A stretch of DNA of 64,000 nucleotides from contig NZ_JAHBYD010000012.1 in NCBI RefSeq assembly GCF_019636135.1, forward strand, positions 61,354 through 125,353, given 5' to 3'. The stretch is from Phenylobacterium sp. Lineage in GTDB: Bacteria; Pseudomonadota; Alphaproteobacteria; Caulobacterales; Caulobacteraceae. This document shows positions 30,502-38,922 of the stretch, in pieces (position 1 is the stretch's first letter; the number at the start of each line of letters is the position of its first letter). The position numbers and the translations under genes were made by a program. Under the pieces are notes generated by a model. That model made no database searches. It was not told where the DNA came from and was given only the letters and a program-made list of their open reading frames with translations.

Positions 30502-30656
30502 TGGGGAGGGACAGGCCGCGAAGCGGCCAGGGTGAGGCAGCAAAGGCCGGAACGCCGGCGTCCAGGGACCAGCTAATCCCGCCGCTCACCGCTTGAACCC
30601 GGCCGCCTCACCCTGCTCGCCTCCGGCGAGCGGTCCCTCCCCATCAAGGGAGGGAA
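30489..30656. repeat. Intergenic inverted repeat, second copy of the 6860 family
   Basis: Perfect 23-nt arms at 30489-30511 and 30634-30656 with the same inner parts as the copy at 6860-7004 (ACAGGCCGCGAAGCGGCC, AGGGTGAGG/CCTCACCCT, CTCGCCTCCGGCGAG). It lies between the convergent HIT and exported-protein genes, ends 2 nt before the latter's stop codon and supplies the HIT stop codon. Confidence 0.87.
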
Positions 30657-30658
30657 GG

Positions 30659-31291
30659 TTACGGCGCCCTTCGCGTCAGCGTCGCCGCCTCGGTGCGCCC
30701 GGCCTCCGTCAGCTCGCCGGTCCAGCGGTCTCCCGCCGGACGCAGCACGGCCACGGTGCCGTCGCCGAAGCGGAACGTCACGTCGGCGCCGACCCGGTCG
30801 AGGACGTCGATGAAGCCCGAGCCCTCCAGCGCGCCGGCCCGGCGCAGGTCGCGCCAGGCGCCCTCGACCACGCCGTTCCGGTCGATGAGCTGCAGCGCAT
30901 AGACGTCACGCCCGCCGGCCGACAGCGTCCAGCCGCCGTCCATCGGGCCCTGGAACCCCCGCGCCGAGGCGGCCGAGGCCTTCAGGCGGCTGTCGTAGGC
31001 CAGGTCCGCCGGTGAGGGCGGCGCGTCGGGATTCCGGCCCGTCTCGTCGACGTAGACCGGCCGGGTCAGCATCGGCGCCCGCGGCCGCGCATAGCTGCGG
31101 ACCGCGGGAACCGGATCGGGATCGACGCGGCTGTTCCCGGCCGCGGCCGTGTCCGGCTCCTCCGGATCGACCGCGCGCTGGCGCAACAGCTCGCCGATCG
31201 GATCCGCGGCGGGCGCGGCCGTCTGGGCAGGCGCCGGCGTCGCCGCCAACGCGACCGCCAGACCCGCAATCAGCCCCCCCGTCAGCCTCAT
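30659..31291 (-). CDS. Exported protein of unknown function
   Basis: 210 residues with a signal peptide (MRLTGGLIAGLAVALAATPAPAQ). The mature N-terminal half is Pro/Ala-rich and likely unstructured; the C-terminal 100 residues (GGWTLSAGGRDVYALQLID and GSGFIDVLDRVGADVTFRFGDG) look like a small beta domain. I do not recognise a named family. Its ATG overlaps the stop of the CitE-like gene by 4 nt, so the two are cotranscribed, but no functional link is apparent. Confidence 0.7.
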   Translation of the reverse strand: MRLTGGLIAGLAVALAATPAPAQTAAPAADPIGELLRQRAVDPEEPDTAAAGNSRVDPDPVPAVRSYARPRAPMLTRPVYVDETGRNPDAPPSPADLAYDSRLKASAASARGFQGPMDGGWTLSAGGRDVYALQLIDRNGVVEGAWRDLRRAGALEGSGFIDVLDRVGADVTFRFGDGTVAVLRPAGDRWTGELTEAGRTEAATLTRRAP

Positions 31292-32154
31292 GCCGTTTCC
31301 CGCGCCGCGATGGCCTCCGCCACCCCGATGAGACGCCGAGCCTGATCGAAATGCAGCCGTTCGACCATCCGCCCGTCCACCTTCAGCACGCCCTTGCCGG
31401 CCGCCTCGGGCGCCTCGAAGGCCGCCACCACCGTCCGCGCCCAGGCCACCGCCGCCGGATCGGGCGAGAAGGCGGCGTTGGCGGCCTCCACCTGACTCGG
31501 GTGGATCAGCGTCTTGCCGTCGAAGCCCAGTTCGGCGGCCTGCGCGCACTGCCGCGCCAGCCCTTCGGTGTCGGCGATCTCGTTGAACACGCCGTCCAGG
31601 ATCGCGATCCCGTGCGCCCGGGCCGCCATCACCGACAAGGTGAGCGCGGTCATCAGCGGCGCCCGCTCGACGGTGAGCCCGCAGCGCATCTCCTTGGCGA
31701 GGTCGTTCGTGCCCATCACCCAGGCCGCGACGCCCTCGTTCACGGACTCCGCGCCCAGCGCATCCAGCCGGAACACCGCCGCGCAGGTCTCGATCATCGC
31801 CCAGAGCGCGACGCCCTCGGGCAGCCGCGTCCGCGCCGCCGCGAAGTCCGCCGGCGCCGAGACCTTCGGGACCAGCACCGCGCCGGGCCGCGCCGCGCCC
31901 ACGGCGTCCAGGTCGTCGGCGCCCCACGGGGTGTCGAGCCCGTTCACCCGCACCACCAGTTCGCGCCCGCCGAAGCCGCCGGCCTCCACCGCCGCCACGG
32001 CGCCGGCCCGCGCCTCGGCCTTGGCGTCGGGCGCGACGGCGTCCTCCAGGTCGAGGATCACCACGTCGCACGGCAGCGTCCGGGCCTTCTCGATCGCCCG
32101 CGCATTGGACGCCGGCAGGTAGAGCGCGCTGCGGCGGGGCTGGGCGGCGATCAT
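31288..32154 (-). CDS. HpcH/HpaI aldolase / CitE-like CoA-ester lyase
   Basis: 288-residue TIM-barrel lyase of the CitE/malyl-CoA lyase superfamily, which cleaves or forms CoA esters such as citramalyl-CoA or malyl-CoA. Seen: RSALYLPASN at the N terminus, VILDLEDAVAPDAK (metal-binding Glu/Asp), MIETCAAVF with the second metal Glu and the KTLIHPSQVE block. No citrate lyase alpha or gamma gene is near, so it is a stand-alone CitE-like enzyme. Substrate not determinable. Confidence 0.85.
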   Translation of the reverse strand: MIAAQPRRSALYLPASNARAIEKARTLPCDVVILDLEDAVAPDAKAEARAGAVAAVEAGGFGGRELVVRVNGLDTPWGADDLDAVGAARPGAVLVPKVSAPADFAAARTRLPEGVALWAMIETCAAVFRLDALGAESVNEGVAAWVMGTNDLAKEMRCGLTVERAPLMTALTLSVMAARAHGIAILDGVFNEIADTEGLARQCAQAAELGFDGKTLIHPSQVEAANAAFSPDPAAVAWARTVVAAFEAPEAAGKGVLKVDGRMVERLHFDQARRLIGVAEAIAARETA

Positions 32155-32215
32155 GTGTGGACTGTGGCTCCCCGCCCCTTGGCGACGCCCGACTCTTAGC
32201 GTCTAGGATGGGCTC

Positions 32216-32608
32216 ATGGCCACACGCCCGATCCGCTATGACGCCGGCGCCAGGAACGTGCTGGGCCTGGAGCTGGTCCCCTGCTCGCTCGACCCGGTCA
32301 CCGGCTTCTTCCGCAACGGCTGCTGCGAGACCGGCCCGCACGACGTGGGCATGCATACGGTCTGCGCCGTGATGACCGCCGAGTTCCTCGCGTTCTCGGC
32401 CCGCATGGGCAACGACCTGTCGACGCCCCGCCCCGACCTCGGCTTCCCCGGCCTCAATCCCGGCGACCGCTGGTGCCTCTGCGCGCCGCGCTGGAAGGAG
32501 GCCCTCGACGCCGGCGCCGCCCCGCGGATCGTGCTGGAGGCCACGCACGAGGAGACGCTGGCGATCGTGCCCCTGGGCGTCCTCAAGGACCACGCCGCCG
32601 AGGCGTAG
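32216..32608 (+). CDS. DUF2237 family protein
   Basis: 130 residues, all in the DUF2237 domain: NVLGLELVPCSLDPVTGFFRNGCC, then HTVCAVMT, GNDLSTP and DRWCLCAPRWKEA. Conserved cysteines and aromatic residues suggest a metal- or ligand-binding role but the family has no assigned function. Its stop is 1 nt from the convergent thpR stop. Confidence 0.85.
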   Translation: MATRPIRYDAGARNVLGLELVPCSLDPVTGFFRNGCCETGPHDVGMHTVCAVMTAEFLAFSARMGNDLSTPRPDLGFPGLNPGDRWCLCAPRWKEALDAGAAPRIVLEATHEETLAIVPLGVLKDHAAEA

Positions 32609-32609
32609 G

Positions 32610-33146
32610 CTACCCCAGCCCGTACTTCGCTTCGAGGCGGTAGTAGGAGCCGTCGCCGCCCTGGTGGCTGGAGTAGAGGCCGAAGCTGTCGATCCCGATG
32701 GGCGGGCTCCTGAGCAGGTTGTTCGCCTGGATCCAGGCCGCCACCTCGGCCGGATCGGGCCGGCGCAGGTAGGCCAGCGTCACGTGGGGCTTGTAGTTGT
32801 GCTTTTCGGGCTTCAGGCCCGCGCGCCGGGCCGCCGTCTCGCAGGCCTCGGCCAGCCGCCGCAGTTCGGCGTTCTCCGCCACGCCCGCCCAGACCGCGTC
32901 GATGCCGTCGCCGTTGTCGAACGCGCCGGCGCCGCTGAGCTCGATCTCCAGCGCGTGGCCGCGGATCTGCACCAGCTCGGCGTCCAGGTCGCGCGCCACG
33001 TCCTCGCGGATGTCGCCGTAGAACCGCAGCGTGACGTGCAGCGCCTCCAGCGGCCGCCAGCGCGCGCCGTCGATGCCGGTCTGGCGCGGCTGGAGGGCCC
33101 GTCCGATGTCGGCGGGTATGGATAAAGCGGCGAAGAGGCGGATCAT
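32610..33146 (-). CDS. thpR: RNA 2',3'-cyclic phosphodiesterase
   Basis: 2H-phosphoesterase of 178 residues with both His-x-Thr motifs: HVTLRF near residue 40 and HVTLAY near residue 128, separated by the expected distance. Start at ATG 33146 gives MIRLFAALSIP, standard for the LigT/ThpR family; the longer frame upstream has no family-like sequence. Likely acts on RNA ends bearing a 2',3'-cyclic phosphate. Divergent from the BI-1 gene. Confidence 0.9.
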   Translation of the reverse strand: MIRLFAALSIPADIGRALQPRQTGIDGARWRPLEALHVTLRFYGDIREDVARDLDAELVQIRGHALEIELSGAGAFDNGDGIDAVWAGVAENAELRRLAEACETAARRAGLKPEKHNYKPHVTLAYLRRPDPAEVAAWIQANNLLRSPPIGIDSFGLYSSHQGGDGSYYRLEAKYGLG

Positions 33147-33170
33147 TTCACACGCGTCATAGCAGGGGCC

Positions 33171-33199
33171 TTGCTTACGACACCCGGCAAAACGATATT
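33171..33199 (+). promoter_or_regulatory. Candidate promoter of the BI-1/YccA gene
   Basis: TTGCTT (33171-33176) and GATATT (33194-33199) with 17-nt spacing, 45 nt upstream of the start codon, in an unusually AT-rich stretch. Prediction only. Confidence 0.45.
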
Positions 33200-33244
33200 T
33201 GAGGCGCGTCCGATTTGCGACGTGCAACGAAGGGCCTAGCTCAG

Positions 33245-33997
33245 ATGAGCGACTTCAACCGCGGCTACGCGCGCTCGATCCCGGCGGATCGCGCCGACAT
33301 GTCGGTGGACGCGGGCCTCCGCAGCTTCATGCTCGGCGTCTACAACAAGGTGGCGCTGGGTCTCCTGGTGTCGGCCGTGCTGGCCTACATCACCGGTCAG
33401 GTGGAGCCCGTCCAGCGGCTGCTGTACCAGGTGACGGCCGATGGCCGCCTCGCCGGCTACACCATCCTGGGCTACGTCGTGGCCTTCGGTCCGCTCGCCG
33501 TGATCCTGTTCGGCGCGTTCGGCATGAAGAACGCCACGCCGCGCACGTCGGGCATCTACTACTGGACGATCGTCGCCCTGCTGGGCGCGAGCCTGGGCGC
33601 GATCACGCTGCTCTACACGGGCGCGTCGATCTTCCAGACGTTCCTGATCACGGCCACGGCGTTCGGCGGCCTCAGCCTGGTGGGCTACACCACCAAGCGG
33701 GACCTCGGGCCGATGGGCAGCTTCCTGATCATCGGCGTCATCGGCCTGATGATCGCCAGCATCGTGAACATCTTCCTGGGCAGCGGCATGCTGGCCTTCA
33801 TCGTCAACGTGGTGGGCGTGCTCGTGTTCGCGGGCCTGATCGCCTATGACACCCAGCGCCTGAAGATGACCTACTACGAGCTGGGCGGGGACCAGACGGC
33901 CATGGGCGTGGCCACCAACTACGGCGCGCTCAGCCTCTACCTCGACTTCATCAACCTGTTCATGTTCCTGCTCCGCCTCTTCGGCGACCGCCGCTAG
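33245..33997 (+). CDS. Bax inhibitor-1/YccA family membrane protein
   Basis: 250-residue inner-membrane protein with seven hydrophobic helices after a soluble N terminus (about residues 1-30). Family blocks FMLGVYNKVALGLLVSAVL, LGASLGAITLLYTGASIF and the C-terminal ALSLYLDFINLFMFLLRLFGDRR are present; the last is typical of the YbhL/YccA group, which interacts with FtsH or acts as a calcium/proton leak channel in other bacteria. Followed by a strong terminator, so monocistronic. Confidence 0.93.
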   Translation: MSDFNRGYARSIPADRADMSVDAGLRSFMLGVYNKVALGLLVSAVLAYITGQVEPVQRLLYQVTADGRLAGYTILGYVVAFGPLAVILFGAFGMKNATPRTSGIYYWTIVALLGASLGAITLLYTGASIFQTFLITATAFGGLSLVGYTTKRDLGPMGSFLIIGVIGLMIASIVNIFLGSGMLAFIVNVVGVLVFAGLIAYDTQRLKMTYYELGGDQTAMGVATNYGALSLYLDFINLFMFLLRLFGDRR

Positions 33998-34024
33998 GTC
34001 CCGGACCGGAACCGAAACGCGAAG

Positions 34025-34051
34025 CCCCGGCGGGCGACCGCCGGGGTTTTT
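34025..34051 (+). terminator. Rho-independent terminator after the BI-1 gene
   Basis: Perfect 9-bp GC stem (34025-34033 with 34038-34046), 4-nt loop and a run of five T. Confidence 0.88.
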
Positions 34052-34083
34052 CGCGGGCGGGCCATCGTCTAGCGTGGCCGGCG

Positions 34084-35511
34084 ATGTTCGACAGCTACAT
34101 CGCCTACCATGCGAAGACGCGCCCGCGGGCCCTGGCCCTGGTGACGCCGCGCCGCCGCGCGACCTACGCCGAGCTGGACGCCGACATCGACCGCTTCGCC
34201 GGCGGCCTGCAGGCCCTGGGGATCGGCCCCGGGCGCGGCATCGTCGCGGTCGACGCGACCAGCACCTACCACCACCACCTGCTGATCCTGGCCCTCGCCC
34301 GGCTCGGCGTGGCCTCGACACCGCGGGAGGACGCCGGCGCCGACCTCGTGCTCACCCAGCGCGAGCCGCGCGGCGACGGCCGCCAGGCCGTGCGCCTCGA
34401 CGCCGCCTGGACCGCGCGGACCGAGGCCGCTCCGCCGACGCCCGTCCCGACCGCTCCGCGCGACCCCGACTCCATCGCCCGCGTGATGCTCTCGTCCGGC
34501 ACGACCAGCACGCCCAAGCGCATCCCGCTCACCTGGCGCCGCGTCGCCGCCAACGGCCTGAACGGCCTCTCGGTCTACGGCGCCGACCGCCTGGGCCCGT
34601 GGATCATCCGCACGGGCGTCGATTCCGGCATCGGCTACATGATGGCGAGCCTGGCCTGGACCGCCGGCGCCGGCGTCGCGGCCGACTTCGGCGCCGCCGA
34701 CATCCCGGGCCTGATGGAGCGTCACCACCCGGGCGTCCTGGGCCTGACGCCGATCCAGCTCCGCGACCTGCTGGGCAACCTGCCGCGCGGCTTCGAACTC
34801 AAATCCGGCTGGCGGATCGTCGTCGGCGGCGGCGTGCTGCCGGCGTCGGTGGCCCGCGAGGCGCGCATGCGGCTCAGCCCCGACATCGCGATCGTCTACG
34901 GCTCGACGGAGTCCGGCCGCGCCACCGCCGGGCCCGCCGCCCGTCTCGACCGTGACGCGGGCTTCGCCGGCTGGGCCCTGCCGGGCGTCGAGATCGACAT
35001 CGTCGGGCCCGACGGCGCGACCCTGCCCGACGGCGAGGCCGGCGAACTGCGCATCCGCAGCGACCGCCTGGCGGAAGGCTACCTGGGCGATGCGGCCGCC
35101 AGCGCGCAGGTCTTCCGCGATGGCTGGTACTACTCGGGCGACCTGGCGCGGCGGTTGCCCGACGGCGCCTACGTCATCGACGGGCGCATCGACGAGCGCA
35201 TGAACATCGGCGGCGTGAAGGTGATGCCGAACCTGCTGGAGGACGCGGCGCTCGCCTGCCCCGGCGTACACGACGCCGCCGCCTTCGCGCTTCCCGACAG
35301 GCGCGGCCAGGACGAGCTGTGGATCGCCGTCGTGGCCTTGCAGGAGATCACCCGCGAGACCCTGATGACCTACCTGGCGAAGTGCCCGCAGCGCCTGCCC
35401 GCCGTGCGGATCGCCTGGAGCGAGGCGATCCCGCGCAACGCCATGGGCAAGATCGAGCGAACGGTCCTGCGCGAGCAGGTCCAGGCCGCGCTCGCCGCCG
35501 GGCAGGCCTGA
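34084..35511 (+). CDS. ANL-family adenylate-forming enzyme (acyl-CoA synthetase-like), copy 1
   Basis: 475-residue AMP-binding enzyme, short for the family. Motifs: P-loop LSSGTTSTPKRIPL, GGGVLPA, YGSTESG with the conserved Glu, SGDLARRLPDGAYVIDGR, then DERMNIGGVKV (hinge) and the C-terminal catalytic lysine in NAMGKIER. All core residues are present, so it should adenylate a carboxylate and probably load CoA. No carrier-protein domain. The next gene is a same-length relative starting 5 nt after this stop, i.e. a tandem duplication. Substrate unknown; the HHH stretch near residue 62 is not a known motif. Confidence 0.85.
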   Translation: MFDSYIAYHAKTRPRALALVTPRRRATYAELDADIDRFAGGLQALGIGPGRGIVAVDATSTYHHHLLILALARLGVASTPREDAGADLVLTQREPRGDGRQAVRLDAAWTARTEAAPPTPVPTAPRDPDSIARVMLSSGTTSTPKRIPLTWRRVAANGLNGLSVYGADRLGPWIIRTGVDSGIGYMMASLAWTAGAGVAADFGAADIPGLMERHHPGVLGLTPIQLRDLLGNLPRGFELKSGWRIVVGGGVLPASVAREARMRLSPDIAIVYGSTESGRATAGPAARLDRDAGFAGWALPGVEIDIVGPDGATLPDGEAGELRIRSDRLAEGYLGDAAASAQVFRDGWYYSGDLARRLPDGAYVIDGRIDERMNIGGVKVMPNLLEDAALACPGVHDAAAFALPDRRGQDELWIAVVALQEITRETLMTYLAKCPQRLPAVRIAWSEAIPRNAMGKIERTVLREQVQAALAAGQA

Positions 35512-35516
35512 GCCCG

Positions 35517-36941
35517 GTGTCGACCGCCTACCTCGCCTATCACGCCCGCGCCCGGCCCAGGGCGCTCGCCCTGATCGTTCCGGGACGCCGGGTCACCTAC
35601 GCCGAGCTCGACGCCGACGTGAACCGCTACGCCCGCGGCCTCGCCGAGCTCGGCGTCGGGCCGGACAGCGGCTGCGTGGCGGTCGAGGCCTCCAACCGCT
35701 ACCGCCAGGGGGTGATCATGCTGGCCCTGGACCGTCTCGGGGCCGCCGGGACGCCCTGGGCCGACCCGCGCGCCGACCTTCGCATCAGCCCGCGCCAGCG
35801 CGAAGGTCCGACGCGGCGGCTCCTCATCTCTGCGGGCTGGACGGCCGCCGTCGAGGCCGCCGCACCCGATCCGGTGGCGCCGGCGCCGCGCGACCCCGAC
35901 GCCATCGGCCGCGTCCAGCTGACGTCGGGCAGCACGGGCCAGGCGCGCCGCGTGGGCCGAAGCTGGCGCGTGCTGGAGGGCCGCGCCGCCGAGGCCGTGG
36001 CGCTCTTCGGCCTCGACCGGTCCGGGCCCTGGATCGTCCGGACAGGCCTCGAGAGCGGCCTCGGCCAGGCGCTCGCGGCCGGCGCGTGGAGCATCGGCGC
36101 GCCCGTCGCCTCCGACCTCGGGCCTCGCGAGGTCGCCGAGCTGATGGAGACCGACGCCGACGGCCTCCTCGGCCTGACCCCACTGCAGCTACGCGAGCTT
36201 CTGGCCGCCCTGCCGGACGGCCACCCGGGGGCGCCGAGCTACAGGGTGCTCGCCACGGGCGGAGCCCTCGCGCCGGCGACGGCCCGCGAGGCGCGCCTGC
36301 GCCTGTCGCCCGACCTGCACATCGTCTACGGCGCGTCGGAGAGTGGCCGCGTCGCCGTGGGCCCGGCGAGCCGCCTGGAGGCCGATCCGGGGTTCGTCGG
36401 CTGGCCCGCGCCCGGCGTGACCGTCGATATCGTCGATGAGGCGGGCGCGCCCGTGCCGCATGGCGAACTGGGCGAGGTGCGCGCCTGCGGCCCGGCCAGC
36501 GCCGCGCGCTACCTCGACGATGACGAGGCGACGCCGACCCGTTTCCGTGAGGGCGCCGTTCATACCGGCGACCTGGGCCGCTTCCTGCCGGACGGCGCGC
36601 TCGCGCTCGAAGGCCGCGCCGACGACCGGCTCGACGTCGGCGGCGTGAAGGTCTGGCCGGCGCCGATCGAGGCTGCCGCCCTGGAACATCCCGCGGTGCG
36701 CGACGCCGCGTGCTTTGCCGTGCCCGGCGAGGCGGGCGGCGACGAGGTCTGGCTGGCCCTGGTGGCCGACGAAGAGATCGACCGCCAGGACATGGGGCGA
36801 TACCTGCGCGAGCGGGGCGTGAAGCTGCCGGTCATGCGCTTCGCCTGGAGCCAGACCCTGCCCCGTGGCGAAGGCGGCAAGATCGACCGCATGGCGCTGC
36901 GCGCCCAGACCATGGCCGCCCTCAACCGCGGCGGCGATTAG
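35517..36941 (+). CDS. ANL-family adenylate-forming enzyme, copy 2 (diverged)
   Basis: 474 residues, colinear with copy 1 (N terminus STAYLAYHARARPRALALI against DSYIAYHAKTRPRALALV). GTG start 5 nt after the first gene. The P-loop reads LTSGSTGQARRVGR, so the lysine of SGTT-x-x-PK is replaced by Arg and the Pro by Ala; YGASESG, TGDLGRFLPDGALALEGR and the final GGKIDR lysine remain. It may have a changed substrate or weakened adenylation. Its stop overlaps the DUF2794 stop on the other strand. Confidence 0.83.
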   Translation: MSTAYLAYHARARPRALALIVPGRRVTYAELDADVNRYARGLAELGVGPDSGCVAVEASNRYRQGVIMLALDRLGAAGTPWADPRADLRISPRQREGPTRRLLISAGWTAAVEAAAPDPVAPAPRDPDAIGRVQLTSGSTGQARRVGRSWRVLEGRAAEAVALFGLDRSGPWIVRTGLESGLGQALAAGAWSIGAPVASDLGPREVAELMETDADGLLGLTPLQLRELLAALPDGHPGAPSYRVLATGGALAPATAREARLRLSPDLHIVYGASESGRVAVGPASRLEADPGFVGWPAPGVTVDIVDEAGAPVPHGELGEVRACGPASAARYLDDDEATPTRFREGAVHTGDLGRFLPDGALALEGRADDRLDVGGVKVWPAPIEAAALEHPAVRDAACFAVPGEAGGDEVWLALVADEEIDRQDMGRYLRERGVKLPVMRFAWSQTLPRGEGGKIDRMALRAQTMAALNRGGD

Positions 36942-37273
36942 TCGACGACCGAGAAGCGGGTCTTGTCGAAGAAGCGGAGCACCTGCTCCAGGTCGTGGCC
37001 GCGCCGCAGGATGTGGCCGCCCTGGCCCAGGATCGCCCAGGCGCCCTGCCGCCTGGCCAGCGCCGGGCGCTTCTCGATGCGGTAGAGCGGCGCCTCGGCC
37101 GTGCGGCGGAAGACGGAGAAGACGGCGCTGTCGTGCAGGGCGTCCATCCCGTAGTCGCGCCATTCGCCGGCGGCGACCATGCGCCCGTAGAGTCGGAGGA
37201 GGCGCTCGAGCTCGCGCCGTTCGAAGAAGACGCCGGCCCCGCGCGGGGACGCCTGACTCGGATCGAGTGACAT
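36938..37273 (-). CDS. DUF2794 family protein
   Basis: 111 residues covering the whole DUF2794 family: FFERRELERLLRLYGRMVAAGEWRDYGMD, AVFSVFRRTAEAPLYRIEKRP and GHILRRGHDLEQVLRFFD. Found across alphaproteobacteria; function unknown, no membrane segment or catalytic motif visible. Its stop codon overlaps the ANL copy 2 stop by 3 nt on the opposite strand. Confidence 0.88.
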   Translation of the reverse strand: MSLDPSQASPRGAGVFFERRELERLLRLYGRMVAAGEWRDYGMDALHDSAVFSVFRRTAEAPLYRIEKRPALARRQGAWAILGQGGHILRRGHDLEQVLRFFDKTRFSVVD

Positions 37274-37403
37274 CGGTGTCGAGCTTGGATGAAGTTTTCG
37301 AGTCCTTCCACCCCTAATCGGCCACCACGGCTTGTGCCCGGACGCCGTGAAATGACCTTATTTCGGTCCAGCGCCCGCCCGATACGCCTCCGATATTCCT
37401 ATC

Positions 37404-37485
37404 GTCGGTTGGCCCTGAAGACGGCCGGTCCCGGATCCTGAACAGCCCCCCCAGCCCCCCTGGATCGGCAGTCTGGCCAACCGAC
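37404..37485. other. Structured intergenic region, possible small RNA or leader
   Basis: A perfect 11-nt inverted repeat (GTCGGTTGGCC at 37404-37414, GGCCAACCGAC at 37475-37485) encloses a 60-nt loop that contains a further imperfect stem around CCGGATCC / GGATCGG. It sits in the 280-nt gene-free gap between DUF2794 and DUF1223, 8 nt before a bidirectional terminator. It could be a plus-strand sRNA ending in that terminator, or part of the DUF2794 leader. No known RNA family recognised. Confidence 0.35.
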
Positions 37486-37492
37486 ACTCTAG

Positions 37493-37544
37493 AAAAACGA
37501 CGAGCCCGCCCGGTCACTCTCCAGCCAGGCGGGCTTTCGTTTTT
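37493..37544. terminator. Bidirectional Rho-independent terminator
   Basis: Stem AGCCCGCC (37503-37510) with GGCGGGCT (37528-37535), flanked by an A-run on the left (37493-37497) and a T-run on the right (37540-37544), so it can act on both strands. On the minus strand it ends the DUF1223 gene; no annotated plus-strand gene needs it. Confidence 0.85.
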
Positions 37545-37553
37545 CGGGCCCTG

Positions 37554-38249
37554 TCAGGACTTGGGCTGGGCGAGGCCGAGCACGCGGCCGCCGCGGGGCT
37601 GCTGGACCACGATCACGGTCTTGAGCCCGTCGTCGGTCGCCGTGGGGATCCGGTAGGCCTGCGGCCGGCCCCGCCACGGGCCCAGGCGCTCCATCTGCCG
37701 CACCACGTTCTTCTGCACCACGGTCTCGCCGCGGTTGTCGCCGGCGCGCACCTGCACTTCGGCCCGCGGCTCGTAGCGGATCAGCCAGACGTCGGCGCCC
37801 CCCTTGCCGGCGTGGCCCGAACCCACGTCGACCCGGCGCGGGCCCACGAAGCGGATGTCGGGCGGATCACGCGGCGCGGCGGCGGCCGCGCGGACCAGGC
37901 GGTCGACCTCGGCGGTCTTCAGGCCCTGCGCCTGTTCGCGCCCTTCGATGACGATCTGTGGCGTATAGGGCTCGCGCAGCTTCAGCCGCGTGACGTAGGC
38001 CTTCTGCCGCTCGGTGAACTCGGGCCTGGCGAAGGTGTCGGTCCAGCCGAGGTAGTCCCAGTAGTCCACCGAGAAGGTGAGCGCGAGCACGCCCGGCCGC
38101 TCGGCCAGCTTGGCGAAATAGGGGTTGGCGTCCGTGCAGGAGGCGCAGCCCTGCGCCGTGAACAGCTCCACGAGAACGGGGGGCTTTGCCGCCGCCGCGC
38201 CGACCGGCCAGGCGAGCAGGATCAGGCTGAAGAGCGCGGCCTTCCGCAT
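37554..38249 (-). CDS. DUF1223 thioredoxin-fold exported protein
   Basis: 231 residues with a signal peptide (MRKAALFSLILLAWPVGAAAA). The mature start VLVELFTAQGCASCTDANPYF contains the CxxC pair of the DUF1223 family, followed by FSVDYWDYLGW and YTPQIVIEGREQAQG. Likely a periplasmic thioredoxin-like protein, possibly a disulfide reductase, but no substrate is known. The start is the ATG at the signal peptide; the frame is open further upstream without family sequence. Confidence 0.87.
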   Translation of the reverse strand: MRKAALFSLILLAWPVGAAAAKPPVLVELFTAQGCASCTDANPYFAKLAERPGVLALTFSVDYWDYLGWTDTFARPEFTERQKAYVTRLKLREPYTPQIVIEGREQAQGLKTAEVDRLVRAAAAAPRDPPDIRFVGPRRVDVGSGHAGKGGADVWLIRYEPRAEVQVRAGDNRGETVVQKNVVRQMERLGPWRGRPQAYRIPTATDDGLKTVIVVQQPRGGRVLGLAQPKS

Positions 38250-38332
38250 TGCTTCCGACTTAAGGAAGGTTCCGGGGGCTGGCAATCTCAAGAAGGCGTG
38301 AGATCGAGCGCCGCCGTGGCTAGAGTGGGCGG

Positions 38333-38878
38333 ATGTTCTTCCAGGTTCCGCCTGCACCGCCGCCGCCGCAACCGCCCGAGGTGGTCCGCACCGAGTCGGC
38401 CTACCTGCGCGTGGCGCGCAAGGACGTGCCGCTCCTGATCACCCGCGAGAAGGCCGCGGCGAAGGAGCCGGGCGAGAAGGCGCTGATCCGCTACCAGTTG
38501 TTCGTCCGCACCGACATCGAGGCGCGGCAGAACCCGGCGACGCCGGACGAACCGCCGCCGCCCGTCCACTGCCAGTGGGTGGTGACCAGCTATCTGGAGC
38601 GCGAACCCTGCTTCGAGAGCATCACCGGCAAGCTGGCGTGCGCCGAGAGCTACACCGTGCGCCTGGACGACATCGAGCGCGGGAACGAGGTCCTCCCGCC
38701 GACGGAGGAGGCGAGCGCCTGCGCGCTGACCCGGCCGGGCGTCGCCGCCGCCCAGACCGGCCTCGGCGCGATCATCGAGGCCACGGCCGACCAGCGCTTC
38801 GCCGACGACCTCGAACGCCGCCTGCGCCCCGCCTACACGCGCACGGGCCTGAAGGCCGTGATCCGGCCGCTGAAGTAG
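38333..38878 (+). CDS. Hypothetical protein, 181 residues
   Basis: Unrecognised protein without signal peptide or membrane helix. It begins with a Pro/Gln-rich stretch (MFFQVPPAPPPPQPPEV) and continues with an ordinary mixed-composition domain containing five cysteines (HCQWV, EPCFE, LACAE, SACAL). Codon bias and length support a genuine gene; it is divergent from the DUF1223 gene, 83 nt apart. No function can be suggested. Confidence 0.6.
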   Translation: MFFQVPPAPPPPQPPEVVRTESAYLRVARKDVPLLITREKAAAKEPGEKALIRYQLFVRTDIEARQNPATPDEPPPPVHCQWVVTSYLEREPCFESITGKLACAESYTVRLDDIERGNEVLPPTEEASACALTRPGVAAAQTGLGAIIEATADQRFADDLERRLRPAYTRTGLKAVIRPLK

Positions 38879-38922
38879 AGCGCGCCGCAGGCGCCGGATT
38901 CGATCAACCGCGGGTCTCTTCC

